From Aquimarina mytili (GTDB lineage: Bacteria; Bacteroidota; Bacteroidia; Flavobacteriales; Flavobacteriaceae), in NCBI RefSeq assembly GCF_016735115.1, contig NZ_JAERQJ010000004.1, positions 248,001 to 312,000 of the forward strand: a stretch of 64,000 bases of DNA, in the 5' to 3' direction. Both the position numbers and the translations under genes were made by a program. Each line of letters begins with the position of its first letter. The first letter of the stretch is position 1. Under the pieces are notes generated by a model, which saw only the letters and a program-made list of their open reading frames with translations, did no database searches and was not told the DNA's origin. Shown in pieces: positions 48,143 through 56,731 of the stretch.

Positions 48143-49894
48143 TTAATTATCGGTTTTGATTTCTATACCGTCTTCGTCTATTTTTATGTCGACTTCTTCG
48201 CTTTTGAGGCGAACACCATCTTCGTCGATTTTAAGATTTGTATTTTGATCTTCTGAGTTGATATTTATTTTTACTTCATCATCATCTTGCCCTTCTTTGT
48301 ATTCCCATTCATTTTCTTCCTCTGGACAATCATTACATTCAAAATTTCCGTCTACGACTTTGATAAATCGACCTTCCTTGTCATCGATGGTGATATAATC
48401 ATCATATTTCCATGTGTTGTTATATCGAGAGGTATTTTCTTCGGCAAACACAGTAATTCCTTCTGGCAATGTAAGTATGATATTGATTTCTTGGTCTCTA
48501 TATTTATTTGAGTAATCTGTAATTGCATACCCATTTAATAATAAGGTGTTGCCTTCTAATTCGTATGCGTACTTAAGATCTTCGGCTCTTTGTGAGGCTT
48601 CGTCATAGGATATGCCTTCGGCTTTCTTTTCTATAGAAATACCTACAACAGAATCTCTTTTCGAAGTTTTAAAATATAATTCTACATCTTGAATTACAAT
48701 TACTCGGTTGCCTTGTTCATCTCTTTTGATTTTATAATCATTTCTATGCTGAAGATGTTTTACATATCTATTGTTGCTCTCCATTCTGATGGTTAATGTA
48801 TCATTACTCGTAACAGGCAATAGTTTCTTTTCTGTAATAATTTCGGCATCATATGCCTCTAGTGTTGCTTGTCTAACACCAAGAACTGCCAATCCTATTA
48901 TTGAGATGATCCATACTCCTAATAACCCAAGTTTTGCTGGTGTACCTATAGATTTTAAATTGTTAATCAAAATTCGTAATCCAAGGATAAATAAAAAGAA
49001 GAATGGGATTCCGACTGCAAAAAATGTCAATAACGATAATAACCAGAGAGGAGCTTCGGGGTGATTGCCTACTTCAAAATATTCTACCCAAGGGGTATCC
49101 ATAAATCCGAAAGTTCCTAATGTAAATAATCCAATAAATAGGCTAATTAGCGTAATTCCTGCTACTATTATTAGTAATACACCAATAAACTTTACAAATA
49201 TTTTCAATAAAACCAGTAGTACATCTCCTAAGGCTTCAAAAAATGTGGTTGAACTACTTTTTACTTTATCACTGTATTTTTGATAGTCTACATTTTTCAC
49301 CGTATCGGCAACATCATCAAAACCTTCTTTTATTTTCTTTTCGATATTACTAATATTTACAGCTTCTCCTTTCATTGCCAAAAAATCGGCGGTAGTTTTT
49401 GCTTCGGGAACAAAAATCCAGAATGCTATATAAATTAGTATAAAGGCTCCACTAGAGAAGATTGTAAATAATATCCAAGCTAACCGAATCCATATAGGGT
49501 CTATGCCTAAATAATGACCAATCCCTGAACTTACTCCTCCTACATAAGAGTTGGTCGTATCTCTATAAAGATGTCTTGATGCTTTTGCCTTATCTTGTCC
49601 AGCTTTTGGTTCGTCTTCGAAGATTTCTTCATCTAGTCTATAATCCTCTGGTTGCCCCATTACGGCAATGACCTGATCTACTTCTTCATTACCAATAACC
49701 TGGCGTTCATCTTTTATTTTTTCACTAAATAATTCTGCAATTCTGGCTTCTATATCAGCAATGATTTCATCTCTCCCTTGCGAATCGGTAAAAGATCGTT
49801 TTATGGCTTCTAGATAACGTTGCAATTTTAGGTATGCGTCTTCATCTATATGAAAAAATATGCCTGCTAAATTTATATTAACTGTCTTGTTCAT
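48143..49894 (-). CDS. PspC-domain membrane protein with C-terminal beta region
   Basis: In the 583-residue protein, residues about 1-85 hold a DUF-type head (VNINLAGIFFHIDEDAYLKL). The PspC domain follows (HLYRDTTNSYVGGVSSGIGHYLGI, then WIRLAWILFTIFSSGAFILI). Three or four more helices (about 235-345) and a charged beta-rich periplasmic tail complete it. The tail ends in repeated DEDGVRLKSEEVDIKIDEDG. PspC proteins sense envelope stress. The gene starts 1 nt after the PadR stop, a classical Bacteroidota arrangement. Confidence 0.9.
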   Translation of the reverse strand: MNKTVNINLAGIFFHIDEDAYLKLQRYLEAIKRSFTDSQGRDEIIADIEARIAELFSEKIKDERQVIGNEEVDQVIAVMGQPEDYRLDEEIFEDEPKAGQDKAKASRHLYRDTTNSYVGGVSSGIGHYLGIDPIWIRLAWILFTIFSSGAFILIYIAFWIFVPEAKTTADFLAMKGEAVNISNIEKKIKEGFDDVADTVKNVDYQKYSDKVKSSSTTFFEALGDVLLVLLKIFVKFIGVLLIIVAGITLISLFIGLFTLGTFGFMDTPWVEYFEVGNHPEAPLWLLSLLTFFAVGIPFFFLFILGLRILINNLKSIGTPAKLGLLGVWIISIIGLAVLGVRQATLEAYDAEIITEKKLLPVTSNDTLTIRMESNNRYVKHLQHRNDYKIKRDEQGNRVIVIQDVELYFKTSKRDSVVGISIEKKAEGISYDEASQRAEDLKYAYELEGNTLLLNGYAITDYSNKYRDQEINIILTLPEGITVFAEENTSRYNNTWKYDDYITIDDKEGRFIKVVDGNFECNDCPEEENEWEYKEGQDDDEVKININSEDQNTNLKIDEDGVRLKSEEVDIKIDEDGIEIKTDN

Positions 49895-49895
49895 G

Positions 49896-50231
49896 TTACT
49901 TCTTTTTTTGTTTGGTTACCAGATTTACAGCATGTTGTAATTCGTTCCAAGTGGTATTTAGTTCTTTTAGAAATAGTTTTCCGGTTTCTGTGAGTCCATA
50001 ATATTTTCTAGGTGGTCCCGAGGTAGATTCTTCCCAGCGGTAGCTCAATAATCCGGCATTCTTAAGTCTGGTTAGTAAAGGGTAGATTGTGCCCTCTACG
50101 ACAAGCATTTTTGCATCTTTAAGAGTTTCCAAAATTTCGGCAACATAAGCATCATCGTCCTTAAGGATAGAAAGTATGCAATATTCCAGAACACCTTTGC
50201 GCATCTGCGCTTTTGTGTTTTCGATCTTCAT
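49896..50231 (-). CDS. PadR-family transcriptional regulator
   Basis: In the 111-residue product, the winged HTH is clear: EYCILSILKDDDAYVAEILE, EGTIYPLLTRLKNAGLLSYR and GPPRKYYGLTETGKLFLKEL. It has the short C-terminal helix of PadR subfamily 2. It is the first gene of the PadR-PspC-GIN group and probably represses it. The inducing signal is unknown. Confidence 0.93.
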   Translation of the reverse strand: MKIENTKAQMRKGVLEYCILSILKDDDAYVAEILETLKDAKMLVVEGTIYPLLTRLKNAGLLSYRWEESTSGPPRKYYGLTETGKLFLKELNTTWNELQHAVNLVTKQKKK

Positions 50232-50297
50232 AAAACTAATTTTTAAAAGTTAAACTGTTCATTTTTTGATTGATGATTGATGGTTAAAGATTGATGA

Positions 50298-50750
50298 TTA
50301 TTTTATAAATCGTATACAAAGAGGGTACTTGTATGTTTCGCCCTTATTTGCTTTTAGTGCTGCTGTGATAATAAAAATTATTTCCAGAAAAAACCCTATC
50401 AAGGCAATTATGCCTATAAATGAAGCACCTATAAGTGTTCTAAATCCTCCAGGGTTTGAAAAATTAATTGAAATGTCATTAAAATGCAGCAAGTTTGAAA
50501 TTGTGGCATCTCCAAAAACATTAAAAATGAAGAATGGAAATGAAAACATGCCTAGCAAAATAGTATACAATAGAATACTTAATTGAAAATTAATAGCCTC
50601 TTTGCCATTGGTATCTATAAAATCCGATTTGTCTTTGTTAGTCGTCCATAAAAGAATGGGAACAATAAAGTTTCCAAAAGGAATAAAGTATTTTGAAAAT
50701 ACTCCTAAATGTATAAAAGTGGAAATATTATTATGATTAGTAGCTGTCAT
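50298..50750 (-). CDS. DUF4870-type membrane protein
   Basis: The 150-residue product has the DUF4870 order: FIHLGVFSKYFIPFGNFIVP, DKSDFIDTNGKEAINFQLSI, then two long C-terminal helices. The conserved HLGVFSKYF and NGKEAINFQ stretches make the call. It is upstream of padR on the same strand with 66 bp between, and may belong to the same stress group. Confidence 0.85.
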   Translation of the reverse strand: MTATNHNNISTFIHLGVFSKYFIPFGNFIVPILLWTTNKDKSDFIDTNGKEAINFQLSILLYTILLGMFSFPFFIFNVFGDATISNLLHFNDISINFSNPGGFRTLIGASFIGIIALIGFFLEIIFIITAALKANKGETYKYPLCIRFIK

Positions 50751-50905
50751 TTTTAAAAGTATATAATAGTTTCTTATGCAAATATATATCTAAAAGAAGG
50801 TATTATGCAAAACATAGTACCATAATTTAACATAAATTTAAGAATTAAAGCGTTTTTTACCGCCAGTTCTTTTACCTATATTGTAGCAGTTAAAACATAA
50901 AGATT

Positions 50906-51361
50906 ATGAATATTACTCCCGGAAAACTTAATACATTTTTACTATTGAAATTACCTTCTGCATGGTTATGTGGTGTAAGAGTAAAGAAAATAGATAGAAA
51001 CAACTGTACTGTTACAGTAAAACATCGATGGATCAATCAAAACCCATTTAATTCAATGTTTTGGGCAGTACAAGGCATGGCTGCAGAATTAACAACTGGG
51101 GCTCTTGTAACAGGATATATTAGAAATAGCGGAAAAAAAATATCGATGCTTGTAGCTAATAATAATGCAACCTTCACAAAAAAAGCTACAGGCCGAATTA
51201 CTTTTGTTTGTAATGATGGGCATTTAGTTGAAGATGCTATTAAAAAGACAATTGAAACTGGCGAAGGACAAACTGTGTGGATGAAATCTGTTGGAACCAA
51301 TAAAGAAGGAATAGAAGTCTCTTCATTTAATTTTGAATGGACGGTAAAAGTTAAGAGTTGA
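50906..51361 (+). CDS. DUF4442 hotdog-fold protein
   Basis: The 151-residue product follows the DUF4442 pattern: LLLKLPSAWLCGVRVKKIDR, RWINQNPFNSMFWAVQGMAA, then a strand-rich end. This is a thioesterase-like hotdog family. No activity is shown for most members. Monocistronic on the + strand. Confidence 0.85.
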   Translation: MNITPGKLNTFLLLKLPSAWLCGVRVKKIDRNNCTVTVKHRWINQNPFNSMFWAVQGMAAELTTGALVTGYIRNSGKKISMLVANNNATFTKKATGRITFVCNDGHLVEDAIKKTIETGEGQTVWMKSVGTNKEGIEVSSFNFEWTVKVKS

Positions 51362-51460
51362 TGCTGTTTATCGTAAAATGTTGAGTATACTGTAACACTT
51401 TATGAAAATTGTTTACTGATAAAGAAACAATTCATTAATCACTAAAAATATACATTAATT

Positions 51461-52261
51461 ATGACTGCACACGAAATAGACTATGAGATCATCGGAGAAG
51501 AAATGCAATATGTAGAGATAGAACTTGATCCACAAGAAGGAGTAATTGCTGAAGCGGGAAGTTTTATGATGATGGAAGATGGTATCAAGATGGATACTAT
51601 TTTTGGAGATGGTTCTGCAAAAAACCAGGGAGTAATCGGTAAAATCTTTGGTGCTGGTAAACGTTTGTTAACAGGAGAAAGTTTATTTATGACAGCCTTT
51701 TATAATCAGGTTTCTGGTAAAAAGAAAGTGAGTTTTGCCTCACCATATCCCGGAAAGATTATTCCTATAGATTTAACAAGCTATGGAGGTAAGTTTATCT
51801 GTCAAAAAGATGCTTTTCTTTGTGCGGCTAAAGGAGTTTCGGTAGGTATAGAGTTTTCAAGAAAATTAGGAAGAGGTTTGTTTGGTGGTGAAGGATTTAT
51901 CATGCAAAAGTTAGAAGGTGATGGTATGGCTTTTGTACATGCAGGTGGAACAACAGCAAGAAAAGAATTACAACACGGAGAGAAATTAAAGATTGATACG
52001 GGTTGTATTATTGGATTTTCTAAGGATGTAAATTATGATATTGAATTTGTTGGAGGTATAAAAAATACCATTTTTGGTGGCGAAGGTTTATTTTTTGCCA
52101 CTTTAACTGGCCCTGGAGTTGTATATGTGCAATCTTTACCTTTTAGTAGATTAGCTAATCGTGTATTAGCTTTGGCACCAAGAGGAGGAGGTAAAAGTAA
52201 GGGCGAAGGCAGTATTCTAGGAGGTATAGGAGACCTTTTGGATGGCGATAACAATTTTTAA
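51461..52261 (+). CDS. AIM24/TIGR00266-family protein
   Basis: The 266-residue product is Gly-rich and beta-rich: LDPQEGVIAEAGSFMMMEDG, GEGFIMQKLEGDGMAFVHAG, FGGEGLFFATLTGPGVVYVQ and a C-terminal GGGKSKGEGSILGGIGDLLD. This is the typical AIM24 beta-helix-like pattern. The family is widespread and its bacterial role is unknown. It probably forms a trimer. Start at 51461 gives the standard length. Confidence 0.9.
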   Translation: MTAHEIDYEIIGEEMQYVEIELDPQEGVIAEAGSFMMMEDGIKMDTIFGDGSAKNQGVIGKIFGAGKRLLTGESLFMTAFYNQVSGKKKVSFASPYPGKIIPIDLTSYGGKFICQKDAFLCAAKGVSVGIEFSRKLGRGLFGGEGFIMQKLEGDGMAFVHAGGTTARKELQHGEKLKIDTGCIIGFSKDVNYDIEFVGGIKNTIFGGEGLFFATLTGPGVVYVQSLPFSRLANRVLALAPRGGGKSKGEGSILGGIGDLLDGDNNF

Positions 52262-52394
52262 TGATGTTAAATAAGCGCTAAAACACATGTTTTTTGGTTT
52301 TATTTACATATATTAGCGTATAACAATTATAAAAAAGTAAGCCTATTCCTACAATTACTTGTTTAAACCTAACATTTTAAACCCCTATTAATTT

Positions 52395-52592
52395 ATGGCT
52401 AGAGCAATGTTTGATTACACAAAGACTGTACTTAGAAAAGTAAGTTTTGATGTTAATCTTTTTACAAAGGAAGTTCTAAAAGCACTAAACAGACTACTTC
52501 CGCATGAGATTGAAGAATTAAAAATTTGGATTCAATCTCTGACTGTTAAACAACCAGAATTACAATCTTGTTTAATTTATTTAAAAACATAA
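52395..52592 (+). CDS. conserved small protein of unknown function
   Basis: The 65-residue helical product reads MARAMFDYTKTVLRKVSFDV and ends with PELQSCLIYLKT. It precedes a convergent terminator with oxyR. Similar short proteins occur in flavobacterial genomes (recalled, not searched). No function known. Confidence 0.6.
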   Translation: MARAMFDYTKTVLRKVSFDVNLFTKEVLKALNRLLPHEIEELKIWIQSLTVKQPELQSCLIYLKT

Positions 52593-52596
52593 TAAA

Positions 52597-52625
52597 AAAA
52601 AGCGACTTTTTAGTCGCTTTTTGTT
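52597..52625. terminator. bidirectional terminator, overlapping the end of oxyR
   Basis: AAAGCGACT (52598-52606) pairs with AGTCGCTTT (52612-52620) with A and T runs outside. Its right arm codes the last residues and stop of oxyR. Confidence 0.85.
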
Positions 52626-53560
52626 TTTGATAGAGGACTGATAATTTGTACGTTCTGAAAAGCAATAGCTCCTTTTACCACCCCTGCGATTGTATTGTGT
52701 AATGCATCTATGATTTGCATTTTTAACTCACTTTTATTAAAGATTAAACTGACCTCTCTAGCGGGAGAAGGATCATTAAAATAATGAAGATTCGCTTTTT
52801 CATCATTTTTTATATCTAAAGTGTGTAAATAGGGTAGAAGTGTCATTCCAAGACCTTCATTTGCCAATTTTACCAAAGTTTCAAAACTACCGCTTTCGAG
52901 TTGGAAATGATCTTCATCATAACTTTTTTTTGTTTTACATAGATTAATAATGCCATCTCTAAAACAATGTCCGTCTTCTAATAAAAGCATGTCGTCAATA
53001 TCAAGATCGGCAGTATCAATCTTTTTCTTTTGATTTAATCTATGCGTAGATGGAATATATCCTACAAAGGGTTCGTAATACAAAACACGTTCTTTGATTC
53101 CTTCATTCTCTAGAGGAGTGGCAGCAATAGCAGCATCCAAATGACCATCCATAAGACGTTCTACTATGGTTTCTGTATTAAGTTCCTCTATTTTTAATTT
53201 AACCTTAGGGTATTTCTTTATAAAATTATTTAAAAACATGGGTAGTAATGTTGGCATTACTGTTGGGATGACTCCTAGTTTAAATTCGCCACCGATAAAT
53301 CCCTTTTGTTGATCTACAATATCTTGAATACGTTCACTTTCGTTTACAATATTACGAGCTTGTTGTACAAGTTTGTTTCCGACTTCTGTTAGTTCAATGG
53401 GTTTTTTACTTCGATCAAAAATTAGAATGTCCAACTCTTCTTCAAGTTTCTGAATTTGCATACTTAACGTAGGTTGGGTTACAAAGGTTTTTTCAGCAGC
53501 CTTAGTGAAATTTTTGTGTTCCGCTACAGCGAGTACATATTTTAATTGTGTGATAGTCAT
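52610..53560 (-). CDS. oxyR: LysR-family hydrogen peroxide sensor OxyR
   Basis: In the 316-residue product, the N-terminal LysR HTH is clear (TITQLKYVLAVAEHKNFTKA, AEKTFVTQPTLSMQIQKLEE). The effector domain contains DGHCFRDGIINLCKTK, with the C-x8-C pair of OxyR that forms a disulfide with peroxide. This identifies it among LysR regulators. It activates antioxidant genes in response to peroxide. No catalase or dps gene is adjacent here. Confidence 0.9.
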   Translation of the reverse strand: MTITQLKYVLAVAEHKNFTKAAEKTFVTQPTLSMQIQKLEEELDILIFDRSKKPIELTEVGNKLVQQARNIVNESERIQDIVDQQKGFIGGEFKLGVIPTVMPTLLPMFLNNFIKKYPKVKLKIEELNTETIVERLMDGHLDAAIAATPLENEGIKERVLYYEPFVGYIPSTHRLNQKKKIDTADLDIDDMLLLEDGHCFRDGIINLCKTKKSYDEDHFQLESGSFETLVKLANEGLGMTLLPYLHTLDIKNDEKANLHYFNDPSPAREVSLIFNKSELKMQIIDALHNTIAGVVKGAIAFQNVQIISPLSKTKSD

Positions 53561-53715
53561 TGCCTAAATTTAAGATCACAAAAATAGAAAAGCTATCGAT
53601 AATATTTATTAATTTTTTATTAAAAATTTATTTTATCTATCGAATTGAGTTTAAAAGAAATAAAGCATACCATAAGTATACTTTATTTCTTTTGATTGAT
53701 GAATTTGACTAATTT

Positions 53716-54138
53716 CTACATTCTAATCTCTAGATCTAAATTTTCGGTTCCTACTTCAAACTTAGCATCACCCCACATTGGTGGTCCATAGCTCATTTGA
53801 TTATTCGATACCCCATAATTTTCTTTGGGCATTCCGTTTTCTTCAAAATCCATTCTTTGATTTCCGTTTTTATCATGAAAACAAGAGATAGCAAATACGC
53901 CAGCAGGTACATTTTTAAAGATGATTTTTGCAACTCCATTTTCTATGATACTTTTTTCTCCTTGTATAGGCGCTGCTTTCATAAAAGTATTTTCGTCATA
54001 TAAACCAAAATGTACTTCACCTTCTGAGCTGGTGACATTAGGAACAGTAACCGTAATGGTTACTCCTTTGGGTTCTTCTTGTGCTTTGATAACAAAGCTA
54101 GAAATAAAAAAGACAAGGATTAATGCAAGAGCTTTCAT
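53716..54138 (-). CDS. DUF2141 secreted protein
   Basis: The 140-residue product has a signal peptide (LALILVFFISSFVIKAQ). The DUF2141 beta domain follows: VPNVTSSEGEVHFGLYDENT, NVPAGVFAISCFHDKNGNQR, then PKENYGVSNNQ. It is exported, small and of unknown function. Single gene. Confidence 0.87.
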   Translation of the reverse strand: MKALALILVFFISSFVIKAQEEPKGVTITVTVPNVTSSEGEVHFGLYDENTFMKAAPIQGEKSIIENGVAKIIFKNVPAGVFAISCFHDKNGNQRMDFEENGMPKENYGVSNNQMSYGPPMWGDAKFEVGTENLDLEIRM

Positions 54139-54446
54139 GTATTTAAAGTTTTATAGTTATTGTTTTTTGATGAATCAAATGTCTATAAATCTTTAAAGGC
54201 ATAGTAAAAGAAACTACCGAGTTGTCATTTTTTAGGGATAGAATGTAGGTTCTTTCTAAAATATACATAGGATAGGGGATTAGATAGGGTTGGTATTACA
54301 AATATCAACTCAAAAATGCCTATCATCAATTCAAATCGATCGGCTATATATTATGGATACAAAGTGCAATTTTCTTTATATATATTTATATGAAATGTTT
54401 TGCCTCTGTATAAAGAAGGTTTTTTTCGAAGGCTGGAACTGTTTAT

Positions 54447-54530
54447 AATAGTTAAGAGCAAGGGGGAAATTATCATCTTAACTATTAATTCGTGTGTCAG
54501 ATAGAATACTATGTGACGCACGAATTTTTT
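54447..54530 (+). ncRNA. candidate small RNA: two perfect stems and T run
   Basis: AATAGTTAAGA (54447-54457) pairs with TCTTAACTATT (54476-54486), 11 bp without mismatch. It is directly followed by AATTCGTGTGTCA (54487-54499) paired with TGACGCACGAATT (54514-54526), one G-U, and then a T run. This forms two stacked hairpins ending like a terminator in the roughly 530-bp gene-free gap 54139-54671. No gene ends just upstream on the + strand. A free small RNA or a 3' fragment is inferred; the rest of the gap shows nothing clear. Confidence 0.4.
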
Positions 54531-54616
54531 GATTAGATACTGATTAAATTGAATTTGTTTGCATCAATATCTAAATTGTTTACTTAGTATAGTAGTAGAC
54601 GGTTTTGAAATAATTT

Positions 54617-54658
54617 ACGATGAGCAAATAATATACATTATATATGTTTGCTCATCGT
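54617..54658 (-). terminator. hairpin after the YHS gene
   Basis: ACGATGAGCAAA (54617-54628) pairs with TTTGCTCATCGT (54647-54658) around an A/T loop, 13 bp after the YHS stop on the minus strand. It lacks a long T run, so it may be a weak terminator or an RNA-end stem. Confidence 0.5.
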
Positions 54659-54671
54659 ATAGAAAAACGTA

Positions 54672-55142
54672 TTAATTATGAGTTTTACTTAACTTTCCCC
54701 AATTTTTATTAGCTACAGATACTAGCTTATTATGATTTTTTTCGGCAAGCCAGAGTTGTTGGGCATCTAGTTCCAAATTATAAAGGTATAAGAAGTATTT
54801 TCCGTCTTTAACGATAAACTTATTTGGATCCGGTCTGAATTTTGCTCCAGCATATATACCAAAGGCGCAAAAACCTCCATATTGAGGAGTGTACTTATTA
54901 GGATTTTTGTCAAATGCAGCTTTTTGTTCTTCAGAAGTAAAATAATAAACCACTTTATTATATGTAGATTTATATTGTTTTAATCCTTTTTGCGCTATTC
55001 CTAAGTCTAAATATGACACAGGACTATATCCTTCTAAGGCAATATTGCTATTGTCTATATTGTTAGCCATGTTGTCCTGGGCAACTATAGAGGTTCCCAT
55101 TAAAATGGCAAGGGCTATGATGATTGATTTTATTGTTTTCAT
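54672..55142 (-). CDS. secreted YHS-domain protein
   Basis: The 156-residue product has a signal peptide (SIIIALAILMGTSIVAQ). A YHS-domain signature follows: NIALEGYSPVSYLDLGIAQK, then YYFTSEEQKAAFDKNPNKYT and PQYGGFCAFGIYAG. The family is associated with metal binding, often copper. It lies 33 bp after the NTF2-like gene on the same strand. Confidence 0.9.
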   Translation of the reverse strand: MKTIKSIIIALAILMGTSIVAQDNMANNIDNSNIALEGYSPVSYLDLGIAQKGLKQYKSTYNKVVYYFTSEEQKAAFDKNPNKYTPQYGGFCAFGIYAGAKFRPDPNKFIVKDGKYFLYLYNLELDAQQLWLAEKNHNKLVSVANKNWGKLSKTHN

Positions 55143-55175
55143 TTTTAAGGTAATTAAAGGTTAAACGATTTTTGA

Positions 55176-55529
55176 TTATTGTGCATTGAAATATTCTTCC
55201 TGGACTACTTTTCCTTCATCATTCCATACTCTTCTTATGATTTCATGCCAATAGATTTTACTATTGTCTTTCATATCAAAATCAAATGTGAATTCTGAAG
55301 CAGATACGTTACCATCAACAATAGAATGATGATGTTTTATTCCATTTACCTTAGCAATTGCTCCGGCAAAATTTTCCATCTTTTCTACCATTTGTGATTT
55401 GTTACCAGTGGCAGTGCTGCCATAATCTGAAGTTGTAGCATTTTCTGCAAAAAATTGTTTTACAGCATCTACAATGGCGCCTTGACTAACAATGGCATCC
55501 ATTTTTTTTACTTGTTCTTTAATATTCAT
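55176..55529 (-). CDS. SnoaL/NTF2-like small protein
   Basis: The 117-residue product resembles that of 24230-24586 in fold pattern: VKKMDAIVSQGAIVDAVKQF, FFAENATTSDYG, then strands ending IIRRVWNDEGKVVQEEYF. It has no signal peptide. Co-directional with the YHS gene and possibly in one transcript. Ligand unknown. Confidence 0.78.
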   Translation of the reverse strand: MNIKEQVKKMDAIVSQGAIVDAVKQFFAENATTSDYGSTATGNKSQMVEKMENFAGAIAKVNGIKHHHSIVDGNVSASEFTFDFDMKDNSKIYWHEIIRRVWNDEGKVVQEEYFNAQ

Positions 55530-55608
55530 CTTTTTGTTTTTTTAGTGAATTAATAATTACACTGCAAAGATGAGTGACAAACAAGAAAATAAGCGTACCA
55601 AAAAGGCG

Positions 55609-56661
55609 CTAAAGATTGTACTTTTTATTTTTGAAGTCAGAAGGGGATACTCCCACATAATGTTTGAAAAATCTTGAAAAGTGATTGGGTTCTTCAAAAT
55701 TTAACCTTTGAGAAATCACATTAACAGGTTCTCCCTCTAGAAGCATTGTTTTGGCTGTGTGTATTAGTTCCATACGGATTAATTGTCCTAAAGAAGTATT
55801 CATTTTATGTTTTACCTTCTTAGAGAGTGTTTTAACCGATACATGCATTTTATCAGCATAAAAACCTAGAGATCTTTCATGCTCGTGATGTGTTTTGAGT
55901 AGTTCTATAATATTTTGAGTGAATGCATCTCGGTTTTCGTAATCAAAGTTTTTTCTAAAATCTTTAGGAGTTTGCCCTACATTATTTTTAAATACTCGAT
56001 TAAAATATGCAGGATCTTTATATCCCAGATCAAATGAGATTTCCTGGATACTCTTATCGGTAAAAGCAATTTCTCTTTGACTTTCAGTAAGCCGCTTATT
56101 ACCCATTAGATCTTTTATAGAAAGGCCAATCTTATTTCTAATAAGGGTCTGAGCGTTATATCCTTTTGAATTTATAAATGAAACTAATTCTTGGTTACTA
56201 AGGTGATTACTAAACTCTTTATCGATTACATCTTTAATGTCAAATATAATTTGATACTCATCTTTACTGGCATGAAACGGGTTTTGCCAAAACCACTGTT
56301 TAGAAGAAATGTCAAGAATTGTACTGGTGTGATCAGAAAATACTGTTTTGGATAGATATTGTTGACAATCATCGCACTCCATTAGATTAATGTATCCTAG
56401 AGAAATTAGATGCTTAAACAAAACTCTAATTTCAGAATTTTGAAATTTTTCCTGACTGGGAAACTCTATTTTTCTGATTACGAAGTTTTCAGACTGAAAC
56501 TTGATGTATTGGCCTTTTTCGAGATAAATAACTTTATCTTTCCAATCATAATAGTTTTTAAAATCGACTTCTATGCCTCCCTTACCAGATAGTATATGAA
56601 TAAGAGTGTATGTCTCCATAAAATACACCTTATTGATCTCGGGAAATATTTTGGTTACCAT
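55609..56661 (-). CDS. AraC-family regulator with two AraC DNA-binding modules
   Basis: The 350-residue product has an N-terminal cupin-like sensor region (LIHILSGKGGIEVDFKNYYD). One AraC HTH pair follows at about 185-235 (SIQEISFDLGYKDPAYFNRV, GQTPKDFRKNF). A second follows at about 275-345 (VNVISQRLNFEEPNHFSRFF, GVSPSDFKNKK). Most AraC proteins have a single pair, so the tandem arrangement is unusual. An ATG at residue 15 is an alternative start. It is upstream of the NTF2-like/YHS genes on the same strand and may regulate them. Confidence 0.85.
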   Translation of the reverse strand: MVTKIFPEINKVYFMETYTLIHILSGKGGIEVDFKNYYDWKDKVIYLEKGQYIKFQSENFVIRKIEFPSQEKFQNSEIRVLFKHLISLGYINLMECDDCQQYLSKTVFSDHTSTILDISSKQWFWQNPFHASKDEYQIIFDIKDVIDKEFSNHLSNQELVSFINSKGYNAQTLIRNKIGLSIKDLMGNKRLTESQREIAFTDKSIQEISFDLGYKDPAYFNRVFKNNVGQTPKDFRKNFDYENRDAFTQNIIELLKTHHEHERSLGFYADKMHVSVKTLSKKVKHKMNTSLGQLIRMELIHTAKTMLLEGEPVNVISQRLNFEEPNHFSRFFKHYVGVSPSDFKNKKYNL

Positions 56662-56731
56662 AGAATAAATGAAGAGCCTTTTTTGATTACATACAAAATT
56701 ACCGGATTCAATACGAATTCAAAAGTATAAT

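Noticed and set aside
48287..49283. Plus-strand open frames opposite the PspC-domain gene
   Set aside because: They are antisense shadows of a gene with clear PspC domain and operon context.
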